Positions 34,880 through 44,702 of a stretch of DNA of 64,000 nt are shown in pieces (positions within the stretch are counted from its first letter, which is position 1; every line of letters starts with the position of its first letter). This DNA comes from Mesorhizobium sp. Z1-4 (GTDB lineage: Bacteria; Pseudomonadota; Alphaproteobacteria; Rhizobiales; Rhizobiaceae). The position numbers and the translations under genes were made by a program. The notes beneath the pieces were generated by a model that saw only the letters and a program-made list of their open reading frames with translations, had not been told where the DNA came from and ran no database searches. Where the stretch lies: assembly GCF_004000235.1 (NCBI RefSeq), contig NZ_RCIO01000008.1:42544-106543 (forward strand), in the 5' to 3' direction.

Positions 34880-35194
34880 ATGGGTTTCATCATCAGATCA
34901 GTGTTCTGGCTTTCGCTGGTGCTTCTGCTGGTTCCGATCGGCGGCACCGGCGCAGACAACGAAGACACGGTCGGCCCGCTGCAGGCATTTTTCGCGGCGC
35001 GCGGTGCGATCAGCGACATTACGGGCATGTGCGAGCGTAAGCCTGAGGTTTGCGAAGTCGGCAAGTCCGCGATCCACACGATCGGGGTGCGGGCGCGCGA
35101 GGGTGCACGCATGGCAATGGCGGCGATCGAAGAAAAGGACGCGGTCGAGGCCGATACGGAACTCACCACAGGCAGCGTACCGGCCAGCGAATAA
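34880..35194 (+). CDS. DUF5330 family exported protein
   Basis: 104 residues with a signal peptide (FIIRSVFWLSLVLLLVPIGGTGA) and a short domain with the pattern VGPLQAFFAARGAISDITGMCERKPEVCEVG (two cysteines, probably a disulphide), typical of DUF5330. An AGAGGGA ribosome site precedes the ATG. Function unknown; common near sufE in rhizobia. Confidence 0.85.
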   Translation: MGFIIRSVFWLSLVLLLVPIGGTGADNEDTVGPLQAFFAARGAISDITGMCERKPEVCEVGKSAIHTIGVRAREGARMAMAAIEEKDAVEADTELTTGSVPASE

Positions 35195-35245
35195 TTCCGT
35201 CGGGATTTAGGTGACGAATGGCCGCTTGCCCCTTAAATGGGGGCT

Positions 35246-35677
35246 ATGAGCGATACATCCATTGACAGCATTCGGCAGGATTTCGAGTTTCTCGACGACT
35301 GGGAAGAGCGCTACCGCTACATAATCGACCTCGGGGCTGCCCTGCAGCCCTACCCCGACGAGCTCCGCGATGACGCTCATAAAGTCCGCGGCTGCGTGAG
35401 CCAGGTTTGGCTGACAGTCGATCGGGACAGCGGCGCGGACCCTACCATCCGTCTGCGGGGGGATTCCGACGCACATATTGTCCGCGGCCTGGTGGCCATC
35501 GTGCTTGCACTTTTTTCCGGGCGTAGAGCATCCGAAATCGTCTCAACCGATGCCGAAGCCACATTCCGGCAGTTCGGGCTTGATGAACACCTGACGCCGC
35601 AGCGCGCAAACGGCCTTCGTTCCATGGTGAAGCGTATCCGCGACGAAGCCCAGGCGGCACTGGGTGCCCCGGCTTAG
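35246..35677 (+). CDS. sufE: SufE-type cysteine desulfurase activator
   Basis: 143 residues from ATG 35246 (MSDTSIDSIRQDF), which has a GGGGG ribosome site; ATG 35237 is less well placed. Conserved features are DDWEERYRYIIDLG, the sulphur-accepting cysteine in KVRGCVSQVWL, and GLVAIVLALFSGR. SufE takes persulphide from SufS for iron-sulphur cluster assembly. Encoded apart from a suf operon. Its 3' end overlaps the convergent DUF6456 gene by 4 bases. Confidence 0.95.
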   Translation: MSDTSIDSIRQDFEFLDDWEERYRYIIDLGAALQPYPDELRDDAHKVRGCVSQVWLTVDRDSGADPTIRLRGDSDAHIVRGLVAIVLALFSGRRASEIVSTDAEATFRQFGLDEHLTPQRANGLRSMVKRIRDEAQAALGAPA

Positions 35678-36468
35678 CCGATGCTGGGCCGGTAATCTTC
35701 CGTGCCCCAGTGCAGCAGAAAAGCGCGACGCGCAGCTGCCTTCTTCCGCTCCGGGAAATAATGCCGGGAAAGAGCGCCAAGCGCCGTTTTGAGAACGACC
35801 TTGGCGGAGCGTGCGGGCCAACCGCGCTCCCGTTCGACCTGATCCAGTCCCTTCAGATAACAGCAGATATCGACCAGAACTCCGGCCAGTTCAGGTTCCA
35901 GGGAGCCTATCGCACTTTCGACCCGCTGCCGTGCCGCGATGGCCGCCTCGGTCAATTCTGCCTTGCCGCCCCGCCCGCCGCTTTTCCTGCCTGAAGCCAC
36001 GGGCGCGCGCCAGCTGCCTCCAATTGCCGGCAGCAATTGTCCGCGCGTGTAGTCGGATCGCAGCCTCTCGCCGGATTCGAACTCGTCCGCCGTCAGAAAC
36101 GATTTGCCGTTGCGGTTCTTTCGCCGAGCGATCGCCGTGAGTGGCGATTCGCGGTGATTGAACTCGACTGCCGTTCTCGTTCCCTCCACCTCCAAATGGC
36201 GTGTCGCCACTTCACGGTGCTGGGCCAGGAAATCCTCTTGGCCTTTCATGTGGCGCCGAGCACATGCCTCACCGGTTTCGGACAGCGAAAGAAATGTTCC
36301 CCGCTTTGTCAGCAGCCCGCGGCGGGCAATGGACGCCAGAGATGCCGCAGATACGGTGATCGACCCGCGGCTGTTTTTAAGGATCAGCCTCTCTCGACCC
36401 GAGACCTGCGTACAGGATGCGCATCCCGCGCCGAGGAACCGCACGATGCGGAGCTCATCAGCCGCCAT
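35674..36468 (-). CDS. DUF6456 domain protein
   Basis: 264 residues. The N-terminal half is winged-helix-like (LILKNSRGSITVSAASLASIARRGLL, FLSLSETGEACARRHM). The C-terminal half is a helical DUF6456 domain (LTADEFESGERLRSDYTRGQLLP, LVDICCYLKGLDQVERERGWPARSAKVVLKTAL). The domain layout suggests DNA binding. It follows the DnaA-C-domain gene on the same strand, 20 bases downstream. Confidence 0.85.
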   Translation of the reverse strand: MAADELRIVRFLGAGCASCTQVSGRERLILKNSRGSITVSAASLASIARRGLLTKRGTFLSLSETGEACARRHMKGQEDFLAQHREVATRHLEVEGTRTAVEFNHRESPLTAIARRKNRNGKSFLTADEFESGERLRSDYTRGQLLPAIGGSWRAPVASGRKSGGRGGKAELTEAAIAARQRVESAIGSLEPELAGVLVDICCYLKGLDQVERERGWPARSAKVVLKTALGALSRHYFPERKKAAARRAFLLHWGTEDYRPSIG

Positions 36469-36488
36469 TGTTCTTCTCCGAAGCTGAA

Positions 36489-36893
36489 TCAGGCAAGCGT
36501 TCGACCGCGGAAAGCTGCGGTCACGATATGCTCTGCGCGGGCGATTATCCGGTCGAAATCGTCGTCGTCGCGCAGATCCTCAACCAGATGGCAGGCATGC
36601 ATGACGGTGGTGCGGTCCCGGCCAAATCCCTTGCCGATCTCGGTCATCGACATGCCGAGCACAACGTGAGCCACATACATGGCGATCTGGCGCGCCCGCG
36701 ATATCGTGTCCGCACATCTTCCCGGCCGGCGCAGTTCGCGGCTCGGAATCTCAAATATGGCGGCCGCTATTTCAATGACACAGTCGCAGGCTTCGATCAC
36801 CCGCTCCTCGCGCAGATCCGGCGCCGTGGCGGCGCAATGGTCAGCTGGCCCGAACCCGGTTCCCGATACTTGCGCATAACTTGCAGTTGACAC
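36489..36893 (-). CDS. DnaA C-terminal-domain helix-turn-helix protein
   Basis: 134 residues containing a lone DnaA domain IV: FEIPSRELRRPGR, ARQIAMYVAHVVLGMSMTEIGKGFGRDRTTVMHA. The last part matches the DnaA-box-reading helix (RDxTTVxHA). There is no AAA+ ATPase domain, so it cannot initiate replication itself but could bind DnaA-box-like sites and act as a regulator. The acidic tail includes DLRDDDDFDRI. It probably forms a unit with the downstream DUF6456 gene. Confidence 0.88.
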   Translation of the reverse strand: MSTASYAQVSGTGFGPADHCAATAPDLREERVIEACDCVIEIAAAIFEIPSRELRRPGRCADTISRARQIAMYVAHVVLGMSMTEIGKGFGRDRTTVMHACHLVEDLRDDDDFDRIIARAEHIVTAAFRGRTLA

Positions 36894-37099
36894 GAATGCC
36901 GCCTCCCGGATTTAGGAATATTATCCTTGTACCGTGAGGCGCAGCAATTGTGAACATTACAGGAACACTCCGAGACCAGCTTGTTTTTATCTAGTTGAAA
37001 TAGAACGCATCTTTGTCCCGGCGGCAAAATATCTGCCAGGATTTATCCACGCTTCCCGCGCTGGCGCGATTTTCCTCGAGATCATTCTTCGAGGAACCG

Positions 37100-37399
37100 A
37101 TGGCTGAACTAGATACGGAAGTAGCGGTATTCCAGGGCCGCAAGGAAAAAGAGATGAGCGACGCTCGTGCGGCGGCGGCACTTCAGCTTTCTTGCGGTAT
37201 CGACTTCTTCGCGGCACTTGGAGCATCTGCTCCGGCCCGTCTGGAACTCTGCAAACGTATCGAACGGCTTCTCAGGCGAGAGCGATTGCGTGGGCTCCAG
37301 AAACACTGGAGCTACGACCTCAACCGCCATATCGCACTCAAACAGGCGCACGATCGGCTGGCCAGAAAAACAAGAGGCGGGCCCAGAGCCCGCCTTTGA
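37100..37399 (+). CDS. Small cytoplasmic protein, unknown function
   Basis: 99 residues from ATG 37100, which has a GAGG ribosome site 6 bases upstream; an earlier ATG at 37013 adds 29 residues with no signal. It is helical and very basic at the end (RRERLRGLQKHWSYDLNRHIALKQAHDRLARK). The last codons form part of the hairpin that terminates the convergent mucR gene. Family not recognised. Confidence 0.65.
   Translation: MAELDTEVAVFQGRKEKEMSDARAAAALQLSCGIDFFAALGASAPARLELCKRIERLLRRERLRGLQKHWSYDLNRHIALKQAHDRLARKTRGGPRARL
37376..37394. terminator. Bidirectional terminator between small gene and mucR
   Basis: GGCGGGC and GCCCGCC arms (7 bp) around a 5-base loop. On the minus strand (mucR direction) it is followed by TCTTGTTTTTC, on the plus strand by TTTGAG. 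It overlaps the last codons of the plus-strand gene. Confidence 0.7.
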
Positions 37400-37418
37400 G
37401 ACGATCCTGAGGGACCGC

Positions 37419-37847
37419 TTATTTGGACTTGCGTTTGCGGCCGAGTCCCATCTTCTTTGCAAGTTGCGAACGCGCTGCCGCATAGCTCGGCGCGACCATG
37501 GGATAGCCGGCGTCCAGGCCCCACTTTTCCCGATACTCCTCGGGGGTCAGGCCGTAATGCGTCATCAGGTGACGCTTCAGCGATTTGAACTTTTTCCCGT
37601 CTTCAAGACAGATGATGTAGTCATCGAAAACAGAACGCTTCGGGTTTACCGCAGGCTTCGGCTTTTCGGCCGGCACACTGTCGGCGCCACCGCCAACGCG
37701 GGCAAGTGCGGCGTGAATATCGGAGATCAGCCCCGGCAAATCGCCGATTTGAACGGGATTGTTGCTCACATACGCGGCTACTACGTCCGCTGTTAGTTCG
37801 ATGAGATTGTCGTCAGGTTGTTGAGATGCAGCGACTGCATTTTCCAT
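37419..37847 (-). CDS. mucR: MucR/Ros family transcriptional regulator
   Basis: 142 residues from ATG 37847 with a GGGGCTAAAG ribosome site. The helical N-terminal oligomerisation part ([19 protein letters not shown]) and the Ros/MucR zinc-finger region ([33 protein letters not shown]) are clear; the basic tail GLGRKRKSK is typical. MucR proteins are H-NS-like silencers of AT-rich promoters that control exopolysaccharide, motility and cell-cycle genes. The AT-rich 247 bases upstream fit autorepression. Confidence 0.96.
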   Translation of the reverse strand: MENAVAASQQPDDNLIELTADVVAAYVSNNPVQIGDLPGLISDIHAALARVGGGADSVPAEKPKPAVNPKRSVFDDYIICLEDGKKFKSLKRHLMTHYGLTPEEYREKWGLDAGYPMVAPSYAAARSQLAKKMGLGRKRKSK

Positions 37848-38094
37848 CTTTAGCCCCAATGTATTCTAGTGTCACAAGGCGCCACGCACCTTTCACGGTT
37901 GATACGATCTTTCTCGCCGTTCCCCAGCGTATTTTGTGCATTGATCGCATCCCCTCAATTGCTCTTGCAAAGGTGAAAGTCAAATCATTCTTGTATCTAC
38001 ATACATAATTCCACTATTTCACCCGCAAGAGGCTGCATAAAAATTAATCAACTTTTATTACAGCTACCCCCAACTCGGGATTGGAGTCCCATAC
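37848..38094. promoter_or_regulatory. AT-rich mucR promoter region
   Basis: 247 bases between the mucR start and the mrpG stop, AT-rich for this genome, with T-A steps in runs such as TAAAAATTAATC and ACTTTTATTA near 38038-38060, the kind of DNA MucR binds. No open frame or clear terminator for the mrp operon was found in it. Confidence 0.5.
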
Positions 38095-38454
38095 CTAGGG
38101 AGATTGTTTGCGTCCGGTGCTCTGGTTTTTGGGCATTTCATCGAGAACGGACTTGCTCCAGAGCTTGTAGCCAACCGCATAAGCGGCTTTGGCCAGCAGA
38201 TGGGCGGACACGGGTGCCGTAAGCATAACAAAGGCCACTGCAGCCAGCGCACGGAGCGTTGTTGCAGGATCGTCGGAAACCACAGCAAGCGCGATCAGCA
38301 TGGCACCGGAACCGACGGTTCCGGCCTTCGAGGCAGCGTGCATTCGCGAATAGATGTCAGGCAAACGGATCACACCGATCGCCGCCACGAGCGCAAAGGC
38401 CGCGCCAATAACGATAAGAAATCCCGAAATATAGTTCTGGGCTTCCAAGATCAT
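38095..38454 (-). CDS. mrpG: Mrp-type Na+(K+)/H+ antiporter subunit G
   Basis: 119 residues, three membrane segments ([55 protein letters not shown]) and the conserved [17 protein letters not shown] of the MnhG/PhaG family. Last subunit of the seven-gene complex; start overlaps mrpF by 4 bases. Confidence 0.95.
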   Translation of the reverse strand: MILEAQNYISGFLIVIGAAFALVAAIGVIRLPDIYSRMHAASKAGTVGSGAMLIALAVVSDDPATTLRALAAVAFVMLTAPVSAHLLAKAAYAVGYKLWSKSVLDEMPKNQSTGRKQSP

Positions 38455-38786
38455 TTTGTGCTCCCGGCCTCAGGCTGGCTGTCCTCTTCGATGCTGGTTT
38501 CGCCGGCGGGCCCGCGCGAGAGAATGAAGCGCGCAAGGGCAACGGTGGCGAGGAAGCCGACCAGCCCGAGCGCGATCGCGATATCGAGATAGAGCGTGAA
38601 GCCGGTGCGGATCCCGATTACGGCCAGAAAGCCGATCGCAACGGTAACCAGCAGATCAAGCGCCAGAACGCGGTCCGGCAAAGTTGGCCCGACCACGAAA
38701 CGAAACACTGTAACCAGAAACGACATGCACAGCAGCACGAGCGCAATCAGTTCGGCAAAGTCCCTGAAATGCTCTCCTGCGCTCAA
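38451..38786 (-). CDS. mrpF: Mrp antiporter subunit F
   Basis: 111 residues with three membrane helices ([63 protein letters not shown]). [16 protein letters not shown] is the MnhF/PhaF signature. Small integral subunit of the antiporter, overlapping both neighbours by 4 bases. The C-terminal tail is longer and more polar than usual. Confidence 0.95.
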   Translation of the reverse strand: MSAGEHFRDFAELIALVLLCMSFLVTVFRFVVGPTLPDRVLALDLLVTVAIGFLAVIGIRTGFTLYLDIAIALGLVGFLATVALARFILSRGPAGETSIEEDSQPEAGSTK

Positions 38787-39256
38787 CGGAATGCCTCCAA
38801 TATCTTGCGCTCGAAACCCTCGGCGATGTCCGCCCGCGTCTGATCGACGTCGGAACAGTCAATCGCGTGGACGTAGAGCGTCCGCCTGTCGTCGGACACG
38901 TCCACCGACAGCGTACCGGGTGTCAGGGTGATCAGGTTTGCGAGCAGGGTGATTTCCCCGTCGCGGTCCACCTTCATCGGGTAGGCGAAAATGCCGGGAC
39001 TGACTTTCATGCGCGGCGACAGGACCAACGTTGTCACGCGCCAGGCCGAAAGGATGAGTTCATACACAAAGAGGGCAGCCAGCGAGATTACGCGCCACGA
39101 CCGGGTCAGGTAGCCGACATAACCGACCTGCTCGCGGATCAGATACAGCGCGACGGCCGAGAGGATGAACCCGAAGATGAGGTTGGCCAGCGTGAACGAA
39201 GCAGATACCGCGGCCCAGGCAATTGCCAGCAGCAGATTTATCAGGAACAGGCTCAT
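38783..39256 (-). CDS. mrpE: Mrp antiporter subunit E
   Basis: 157 residues: N-terminal helices ([30 protein letters not shown]), the central [19 protein letters not shown] segment and the cytoplasmic [25 protein letters not shown] domain identify the MnhE/PhaE family. Overlaps mrpD and mrpF by 4 bases each, so translation is coupled. Confidence 0.95.
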   Translation of the reverse strand: MSLFLINLLLAIAWAAVSASFTLANLIFGFILSAVALYLIREQVGYVGYLTRSWRVISLAALFVYELILSAWRVTTLVLSPRMKVSPGIFAYPMKVDRDGEITLLANLITLTPGTLSVDVSDDRRTLYVHAIDCSDVDQTRADIAEGFERKILEAFR

Positions 39257-40815
39257 TGCATGACCTCGGCAGGGAAAACAGCGTTGGCATATGCGCCAGG
39301 CTCAAGCAGGCCGGATGCTGCGTATTGAGCTGCCGCAATAACCGGCTCGGGCCAAACGCCCAATATTGCAATGGGTATGCATAGCAACAAAACCGCTGCC
39401 TGCGTACTTGCTGTGACCGTCAATGCGCCTCCGCCTGAATCGCCGGCATTGTCGCGAACACGCCAGAACACCAGGACGAAGAGACGGCCCAGCGCCAGCG
39501 TCGTCAGCAGACCCGTGACGAGTATCGCCAAAGCAAGCCACCAGCTTCCGTCGGCCAACGACGCCTGAACCAACATAACCTTCGGCCACAGGCCGGATCC
39601 CGGCGGAAGCCCCGCGGCCGCCAGAACAAGAAACAGCGCTATCGCTGCCATCATCGGATTCGTCCGGTACAGCCCGGCAAGTTCGGTGAGTGCATAGCTC
39701 CCGCCGGCGCGGCGTATTTGCCCGGCGAGAAGGTAGAGAGCCGTCATCACAAGCATCGAATGAACCGCATATACAATCGAGCCTGCGAGGCCGACATCCG
39801 ATCCCAGCCCGATACCGGCCAGCATGAAGCCGATACCCGACACCACGACAAAGCCCAGCAGTCGACGGATGTCCGATTGCGCCAAGGCGCCCAGTATCCC
39901 GATCAGCATTGTTGCGATTGCAAGCCAGACGATCAGGCTGGAGAGAACAGCACGCTCCGGCGGGAACAGCATAACGAGCGTGCGCATCAGCGCATAAACG
40001 CCAACCTTGGTAAGTAGACCGGCAAAGAGCGCAGCCACCACAATGCGCGGTGTGTGATAGGAAGCCGGAAGCCAGAAGTTCAACGGAAAGGCCGCAGCCT
40101 TCATACCGAACGCAATCAGGTAGAGCGTCGCCAAGGTCATCAGCGGCGCGCTGGAGCGCAGCTGCGACGCCTTCAAAGCGATGTCGGCCATATTGAGTGT
40201 GCCGAATATGCCGTAGAGATAACCGGTCGCGATCAGGAAGAGCGTCGTCGCGACGAGATTCAGAATCGCATATTTGGTCGCGCCATCGATCTGCCGCTTG
40301 CCCGACCCCAGGATGATCAGGCCGAACGACGCGATCAGGAATACTTCGAACCATACGTAAAGATTGAAGATATCGCCGGTGAGGAACGAACCGTTCACGC
40401 CGGCTAGCATGAGCAGCATAAAGGCATAAAAACCGTACCGGCGGCCGACGAAATTGACGGTTCCGACCGAGAATATCCCACAGACCAGGGCAACAAGCCC
40501 TGCCGTGGCAACCAGCGTCGCCCCCAGCATGTCCGCCACGAACGAGATACCAAACGGCGGCAACCAGCGGCCCATTGTCATAACGACCGGTCCGCCGGTC
40601 CAGACATGAACCAGCAGAGCTGCATCGGCCCCAAAGAGTATGGCGAGCGCTACAATGGCGATCCGCGGCTGCGTTTCCGTGCGATGCCGCAGCATCAGCA
40701 GTACCGCGCCAAAGAGCAGCGGCAGCGCGACCGGCGCAATAACCAGCCAATCCAGCGCTGGCACCGGGTCGAGGATCATTGCCTGCGACAGATCTACTGA
40801 CTTCGACACCGCCAT
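39253..40815 (-). CDS. mrpD: Mrp antiporter subunit D (NuoN/M-like)
   Basis: 520 residues and about 14 membrane helices of the proton-pumping complex I-like family. Visible conserved pieces are NLYVWFEVFLIASFGLIILG (glutamate in the first channel), FGMKAAAFPLNFWLPASYHTPR (lysine) and LVVSGIGFMLAGIGLG. It forms one of the two large ion-translocating subunits. It lies 3 bases after mrpC. The GTG/ATG start at 40815 could be shortened to MILDPVPALDW. Confidence 0.96.
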   Translation of the reverse strand: MAVSKSVDLSQAMILDPVPALDWLVIAPVALPLLFGAVLLMLRHRTETQPRIAIVALAILFGADAALLVHVWTGGPVVMTMGRWLPPFGISFVADMLGATLVATAGLVALVCGIFSVGTVNFVGRRYGFYAFMLLMLAGVNGSFLTGDIFNLYVWFEVFLIASFGLIILGSGKRQIDGATKYAILNLVATTLFLIATGYLYGIFGTLNMADIALKASQLRSSAPLMTLATLYLIAFGMKAAAFPLNFWLPASYHTPRIVVAALFAGLLTKVGVYALMRTLVMLFPPERAVLSSLIVWLAIATMLIGILGALAQSDIRRLLGFVVVSGIGFMLAGIGLGSDVGLAGSIVYAVHSMLVMTALYLLAGQIRRAGGSYALTELAGLYRTNPMMAAIALFLVLAAAGLPPGSGLWPKVMLVQASLADGSWWLALAILVTGLLTTLALGRLFVLVFWRVRDNAGDSGGGALTVTASTQAAVLLLCIPIAILGVWPEPVIAAAQYAASGLLEPGAYANAVFPAEVMQ

Positions 40816-40818
40816 CGA

Positions 40819-41196
40819 TCAATACCCCATCGGCGGCAGACCGTCATCGACCGGCTCTGCAACGCGCATTTCTTCGGTGTCGTCTGTGCCCAGCTCCTGA
40901 TAGGCGCGGTAGGTAAGCACCAGGAGGAACGCGAACAGCGAAAACGAGATCACGATTGCCGTCAGCACCAGCGCCTGCGGCAGCGGGTTTGCAATCGTCT
41001 CTTCAGGCACAGCAAGGTGATCGGGGATGATCGGCGGCACTTCCCGCGTCAGCCTGCCAGCCGTGAAGATGAGCAGGTTCACGGCATTGCTCAGTATCGC
41101 CGTTCCGAGCAGGATGCGGATGATGTGCTTGGACAGCAGCAGATACACCGCCACCGCGAAGAAGATACCTACAAGAGCAGAGAAGGCCGTTTCCAT
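40819..41196 (-). CDS. mrpC: Mrp antiporter subunit C (NuoK-like)
   Basis: 125 residues from ATG 41196, which overlaps the mrpB stop (TGATG); the longer reading to 41460 is an antisense/off-frame extension over mrpB. Three helices match NuoK/MnhC (ALVGIFFAVAVYLLLSKHIIRILLGTAILSNAVNLLIF, ALVLTAIVISFSLFAFLLVLTYR). The GTAILSNAVNLLIF segment is diagnostic. Confidence 0.95.
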   Translation of the reverse strand: METAFSALVGIFFAVAVYLLLSKHIIRILLGTAILSNAVNLLIFTAGRLTREVPPIIPDHLAVPEETIANPLPQALVLTAIVISFSLFAFLLVLTYRAYQELGTDDTEEMRVAEPVDDGLPPMGY

Positions 41197-41615
41197 CAGT
41201 CTTCCTCGCGCTCTTCGAGTGCAAGGGCGATGCTGGTCAAAGACCCCAACACGACCAGGTAAACGCCGATATCGAAAACCAGCGGCGTCGAAAGATCGAC
41301 GGTCACACCGAGGATGGAGGCCTCGGTCCACAAACCCGTCATGAATGGCACCGCTCCGAACATCGACAGCGCACCCGACACGGCCGCGATGAAAAGCCCG
41401 AAACCCGAAATGCTCATCGGGTGGAAATAGAGGGCCCGGCGAACCGGCGAAACGCCGCACGCGATGCCGTAGATTGCGAATGCGGACGCGGCAATCAGCC
41501 CGCCGATAAAGCCCCCGCCAGGTTCGTTGTGGCCCCGCAACAGCACAAAAACCGAGAACAACACCATCAGGCTGGTGAGGTACGGCGCCATCGTGCGGAA
41601 AATGAGCGTCCGCAT
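41196..41615 (-). CDS. mrpB: Mrp antiporter subunit B
   Basis: 139 residues with four membrane helices. [46 protein letters not shown] is the typical MnhB start and [19 protein letters not shown] the end. A stand-alone B subunit next to a long A subunit marks this as the seven-gene (group 1) arrangement. It lies 2 bases after mrpA. Confidence 0.95.
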   Translation of the reverse strand: MRTLIFRTMAPYLTSLMVLFSVFVLLRGHNEPGGGFIGGLIAASAFAIYGIACGVSPVRRALYFHPMSISGFGLFIAAVSGALSMFGAVPFMTGLWTEASILGVTVDLSTPLVFDIGVYLVVLGSLTSIALALEEREED

Positions 41616-41617
41616 TG

Positions 41618-43972
41618 TCAGCCCCCCTTACCCGGTTCAGGTGCGGCTTCGTCTCCGCTTCGCAATCGGATCCGGATCAGGGCCAGAACCGCCAGCCCGG
41701 CGATCATCACCACTGCAATCTCGCCGAGCGTGTCGAGGCCGCGGAAGTCTACGAGGATGACGTTCACAATGTTGCGGCCATGTGCAATCGCGTAGGAATA
41801 TTCGGCAAAGAAGCGCGGCAGCGTGTCGTCAAATGCGCCTTGCGTGACCCGCAGCAGAAAGAGCCCGAATCCGATACCGCAGGCCGCTGCAATCACGGCA
41901 TCGACAGTGCGCTCGCCCACGGGCCGGTGATCCGCGGGTGACAGGCGCAGACGGGTCATGACCAGTGCCAGAATGACGACGCTCAGTGTTTCGACCATAA
42001 ACTGCGTGAAGGCCAGGTCCGGCGCGCCCATGAGCGCAAATATCAGCGCCACGGCAAAACCCTGAATGCCGAGCGACACGATGGCGGTCAGCCGGTTGCT
42101 CGCCGCCAGCACGGACCACAGGCCGATCACGGCAATCAGCAGAACCACCCATTCGTAAAACGGCAGTTTCGGCATTGCCGGCCAATCCGGGAACTCGCCA
42201 TACATAGCGGGTGTCACCAGCAAGGCAGCTGCGATCACCAGGAAGGTTGCCGTCATGTAGCGGTCCATATGACCATGCTGGAAAAACGCGGTCACAACTC
42301 TCGCAACTCGTATCGTGCCGCGGACAAGTTGGTCGAAACCTCTATCCGGCCCCCAACCTATCGTGCTCAAAACCGACGCCACAGCGGCTCTGAAGCCAGC
42401 GAGCCCGACATAGATCGCGATGCCGACCGCAACGGTGACCAGCGACAGGTACAACGGCAAGCCGATATGCGGGACCAGCGAAATATGCGCGTGGACCGCG
42501 GTGCCGGCGACCGCACTGGCCATGGGGTCGGTCAGGTGTTCGTGCGACCAGCTTGAGAAAATCGCGGCGCCAAGCCCGACCAGGCCTAACGTCGCCGGCC
42601 CGATCCACAGCAGCACCGGGCCCTCGTGCGCGTGTTTCGGTGTCTCGACCTTGGCGCCCAGGAACGGCTTCAACGCCACGGCGAAGCCAATCGCAAACAT
42701 CAGCGCGTTGCCACCGATGGCAACAAGGGTCAAAACCGTTGTCCAGCTATCGGCGAATCCGAGTGCCGCGTAGATTTCCTCTTTTGCCAGGAATCCGAAC
42801 AGCGGCGGCAAGCCACCCATTGAAACGGCAGCCACCAGGGCCGTAGCAAAGGTGATCGGCATCGCGGTCCGCAGCCCACCGAGTTTGGTGACATCGCGTG
42901 TGCCCGCCTCGTGGTCGATCGTTCCGGCGACCATGAACAGCGCCCCTTTGAACAGCGAGTGCGCGATCAGATAAAGCACTGCCGCCTCGATCGCCTTATC
43001 GGATCCGAAGCCAGTCAGCATCACGAGCAGCCCGAGCGACGCCACGGTTGTGTATGCCAGCATCAGCTTCAGGTCGGTCTGGCGCACGGCGAGAAGACCG
43101 CCAGTCAGCAGCGTGGCGCCGCCGAAGATCGGCAGGATGGTCTCCCACGCAATGGTCTCGCCGAAGGCCGGGTTGAGGCGCATGACCAGATAAACGCCAG
43201 CCTTCACCATCGTCGCAGAATGAAGGTAGGCCGAAACGGGCGTCGGCGCTTCCATTGCGTTGGGCAGCCAGAAATGAAACGGCACCTGAGCCGATTTGGT
43301 GAAGGCGCCACCGAGCAGGAGCAGCAGGGCGGCGATATAAAATGGGCTCTCGCGCATGACATCGCCGCTTGCAAGCAGCGTTCCAAGATCACCGATCCCG
43401 GTTACCGACCACACCAGCAGCAGCCCGGCCAGAAGCGACAAGCCACCTGCCCCCGTCACGATCAACGCCTGGATGGCTGCACGACGCGACGCTTCGCGGC
43501 GGTGATCGAAACCGATCAGCAGGAAGGAGGTGATCGAGGTCAGCTCCCAAAACACAAACAGGGTCAGGAAAGAGTCCGCGACGACCAGCCCCTGCATGGC
43601 GCCCATGAACATAAGAATGAACGAGAAAAACCGGCCCTGGTGTTCGTGGCCTTTGAGGTAGCCGCCCGAATACAGAACGATCAGCGTGCCGATACCGGAG
43701 ATCAGAAGCGCGAACGTGATGGAGAGCCCGTCCAGATACCATGAGAAGCGTGCACCGAGGCTCGGTATCCAGTCGTAGCCGCCGCTTGCGTGCCCGCCTT
43801 CGGCAACCAGCGGCACGAAACCGGCGAAGTGGATGAAAAGAAATGCCGGAACGGCTGCGAGTATCCAGGCCGCGTTGTGGCCAAAAGCGCGCGCCAGCGA
43901 CGGTGCAACGCATGCGGCGAGAAACGGCAGAAAAAGCGCAAGAAGGGTCAGCGATTGCCCGGCTGTTTCCAT
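41618..43972 (-). CDS. mrpA: Mrp antiporter subunit A (NuoL-like with B-like C-terminal domain)
   Basis: 784 residues from ATG 43972 ([11 protein letters not shown]); upstream codons to 44026 lack a signal. About 20 membrane helices: a NuoL-like core ([67 protein letters not shown]) and a C-terminal DUF4040/MnhB-like extension ([49 protein letters not shown]). First gene of the operon. It exchanges Na+ or K+ for protons, giving salt and alkali tolerance. Confidence 0.96.
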   Translation of the reverse strand: METAGQSLTLLALFLPFLAACVAPSLARAFGHNAAWILAAVPAFLFIHFAGFVPLVAEGGHASGGYDWIPSLGARFSWYLDGLSITFALLISGIGTLIVLYSGGYLKGHEHQGRFFSFILMFMGAMQGLVVADSFLTLFVFWELTSITSFLLIGFDHRREASRRAAIQALIVTGAGGLSLLAGLLLVWSVTGIGDLGTLLASGDVMRESPFYIAALLLLLGGAFTKSAQVPFHFWLPNAMEAPTPVSAYLHSATMVKAGVYLVMRLNPAFGETIAWETILPIFGGATLLTGGLLAVRQTDLKLMLAYTTVASLGLLVMLTGFGSDKAIEAAVLYLIAHSLFKGALFMVAGTIDHEAGTRDVTKLGGLRTAMPITFATALVAAVSMGGLPPLFGFLAKEEIYAALGFADSWTTVLTLVAIGGNALMFAIGFAVALKPFLGAKVETPKHAHEGPVLLWIGPATLGLVGLGAAIFSSWSHEHLTDPMASAVAGTAVHAHISLVPHIGLPLYLSLVTVAVGIAIYVGLAGFRAAVASVLSTIGWGPDRGFDQLVRGTIRVARVVTAFFQHGHMDRYMTATFLVIAAALLVTPAMYGEFPDWPAMPKLPFYEWVVLLIAVIGLWSVLAASNRLTAIVSLGIQGFAVALIFALMGAPDLAFTQFMVETLSVVILALVMTRLRLSPADHRPVGERTVDAVIAAACGIGFGLFLLRVTQGAFDDTLPRFFAEYSYAIAHGRNIVNVILVDFRGLDTLGEIAVVMIAGLAVLALIRIRLRSGDEAAPEPGKGG

Positions 43973-44120
43973 TCGCTCGTTCTGCCTCCCGGCCCCGTTC
44001 GCGCCCTCTCGAGGCTTTTCGATCACTTAGCGTTTGAAAACTTCACCGACAAGACCGGCCGGTCCGGCAATGGCTTTGGGTCAGGCGTTGAACACACCAG
44101 CTAATCTGCACAATGACAGC

Positions 44121-44146
44121 GTGCCCGGTTCAGCCGAACCGGGCAC
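44121..44146. repeat. Perfect hairpin in the 251-base mrpA / SH3 gene gap
   Basis: An 11-bp perfect stem (GTGCCCGGTTC with GAACCGGGCAC) and 4-base loop. It lies about 80 bases downstream of the SH3-like gene (minus strand) and about 150 bases upstream of mrpA. There is no T-run on either side, so it is a strong hairpin but not a classic terminator. The rest of the 43973-44223 gap shows nothing else. Confidence 0.6.
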
Positions 44147-44223
44147 ATCAGGCAATTGATGCAGTCACATGATGCGACAGCGCCGCCGCTGCTTTGGAGC
44201 CGCATGGCGACGCATAGCCGCAC

Positions 44224-44586
44224 TCACTTTGGCGCGATGTAACGCCCATAAACCCATCCGGTGACGTAATTGCCGTCCCTCGCCGGATCGTGCCAGACTT
44301 CGCACCAGCGGTAGCGAACCGCCTGTGTCTTTTTCCATGTCGGCAAGAGTTCGATGTCGAAGAGATTGAGGCCCTTGGTGCAGCGCCCGGTCATCGCCAG
44401 AAGCGTCGTGTTGGGATATGCAGACTGTTTCTGCGATTTGGATGACGGGTACTTGCGGACGAAGAGCGTATCGCCCCATGGCACGTTAGCGACCTCCCAG
44501 GCCGAAAATGCCGTCGCATTGGCAGGCAGCGCCGCAACGGTTAGCAAAGCGGCCGACGCCAGCATTGTTCTGGTTTTCGCAAACAT
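44224..44586 (-). CDS. Secreted SH3-like small protein
   Basis: 120 residues from ATG 44586, which has an excellent GAGGAGG ribosome site 9 bases upstream. A signal peptide (about 1-25, LASAALLTVAALPANA) precedes a bacterial SH3-like domain (VPWGDTLFVRKYPSSKSQ, YRWCEVWHDPARDGNYVTGWVYGRYI) with two cysteines. Such domains usually bind cell-wall or other periplasmic targets. Divergent from the oligopeptidase gene. Confidence 0.8.
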   Translation of the reverse strand: MFAKTRTMLASAALLTVAALPANATAFSAWEVANVPWGDTLFVRKYPSSKSQKQSAYPNTTLLAMTGRCTKGLNLFDIELLPTWKKTQAVRYRWCEVWHDPARDGNYVTGWVYGRYIAPK

Positions 44587-44702
44587 CGTCTTTCCTCCTC
44601 TGGAAAATTTGTTGAACTGACTATTTCCGGTTAGTCCCCGCCTCTTGAACCGCCTCTGAGAGGTGTGTTCATTCGCCATTCACGAATTTCAAACAGGCTC
44701 AA

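Noticed and set aside
44121..44146. Rho-independent terminator
   Set aside because: The hairpin is strong but has no T-run on either side; reported only as a hairpin.
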